A stretch of 5,470 bases of DNA from Acidobacteriota bacterium (GTDB lineage: Bacteria > Acidobacteriota > Blastocatellia > Pyrinomonadales > Pyrinomonadaceae). The stretch lies in the NCBI GenBank assembly GCA_963169175.1, contig CAUJFK010000251.1, positions 1 through 5,470 of the forward strand, given 5' to 3'. Position 1 is the stretch's first letter. Every line of letters starts with the position of its first letter. This document shows positions 5,028 through 5,470 of the stretch, one piece after another. Under the pieces are notes generated by a model, which searched no databases, was not told the DNA's origin, and worked only from the letters and a program-made list of their open reading frames with translations. The position numbers and the translations under genes were made by a program.

Positions 5028-5470
5028 ATGAAGAGTTTTCTCGAACTGATTAAAGAAAAAGTCATCGTCTTCGACGGTGCGATGGGTACTTATCTTCAAT
5101 CGCTCGATCTACCGATCGAGGAATGGGGCGGGGCGAATTTTGAGAATTGTTCCGAGAATCTGCTTTACACGCGACCGGACGCGATCCGTGCCGTACATAA
5201 TGCGTTTCTCGAAGTCGGCTGTGATGTGATCGAAACGAACAGCTTTGGCGGCAGCGAGATCGTGTTGAAGGAATTTGGCATCGCGGAGAAAACCTATGAC
5301 ATAAACTTGCGTGCCGCGGAATTGGCGAAGAGCGTTGCGAATGATTTTTCGACCGCTGCCCAGCCGCGATTTGTTGCCGGTTCGATAGGGCCGGGAACGA
5401 AGCTCCCGACGCTTGGTCACATCACTTATCGCGATCTGAAAGACGCCTATCGCGAACAGGTCCGCGGGCG
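5028..5470 (+). CDS. metH: Methionine synthase MetH, N-terminal homocysteine-binding part (3' end outside window)
   Basis: The first 147 codons of cobalamin-dependent methionine synthase, the cytoplasmic enzyme that methylates homocysteine using methyltetrahydrofolate. The visible part is the start of the homocysteine S-methyltransferase barrel: VFDGAMGTYLQ (14-24), ENLLYTRPDAI (43-53), HNAFLEVGCDVIETNSFGG (57-75), INLRAAELA (92-100), and FVAGSIGPGTKLPTLGHI (115-132). This pattern matches full MetH proteins of non-enteric bacteria. A stand-alone homocysteine methyltransferase cannot be fully excluded because the zinc cysteines and later domains are beyond the window. The start ATG is 4 nt after the upstream stop, with a weak GATGAG ribosome binding site (5014-5019). 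The upstream SAM-II candidate agrees with a methionine-cycle role. Confidence 0.93.
   Translation, partial: MKSFLELIKEKVIVFDGAMGTYLQSLDLPIEEWGGANFENCSENLLYTRPDAIRAVHNAFLEVGCDVIETNSFGGSEIVLKEFGIAEKTYDINLRAAELAKSVANDFSTAAQPRFVAGSIGPGTKLPTLGHITYRDLKDAYREQVRG

Overview
The window carries bacterial chromosomal DNA with tightly packed genes, all on the + strand, and three short intergenic gaps. Several things together suggest a free-living acidobacterium-like bacterium, possibly Blastocatellia or Pyrinomonadaceae: moderately high GC, the flavour of the enolase, thymidine kinase and MetH sequences, and CTTTGTG/CACAAAG palindromic repeats of a kind I associate with such genomes. This placement is inference and is not proven by the window.

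Bases 1-1664 hold a compact run of four genes that looks like one transcription unit: the 3' end of enolase (eno), a HEAT-repeat-like protein of unknown function, a P-loop kinase-like protein of the FlaR/adenylate-kinase-like group, and a GNAT acetyltransferase. Spacing is 5 nt, then a 4-nt overlap, then a 17-nt overlap.

Bases 1665-1896 are intergenic. They contain a large palindromic repeat with 21-bp perfect arms, then a good promoter candidate (TATAAT) and a small inverted repeat at the predicted transcript start. The next gene (1897-3408) encodes a full-length homologue of cofactor-independent phosphoglycerate mutase. It has lost the catalytic serine and most of the metal ligands, so it looks like a pseudoenzyme. 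A second, diverged palindromic repeat follows it (3453-3538). Next comes thymidine kinase (tdk, 3683-4300).

Bases 4301-4489 contain a promoter candidate, a convincing SAM-II (SAM-alpha) riboswitch candidate at 4380-4430 including its pseudoknot, and an intrinsic terminator hairpin ending just before the next ATG. Downstream lie a two-TM YcxB-like membrane protein gene and, 4 nt after it, the start of metH (methionine synthase, cut by the window end). The simplest reading is that S-adenosylmethionine turns off metH by terminating transcription, and that the YcxB-like gene is carried in the same regulon.

The two most notable items are the catalytically stripped iPGM homologue in the enolase neighbourhood and the SAM-II/terminator leader controlling a membrane-protein gene plus metH.
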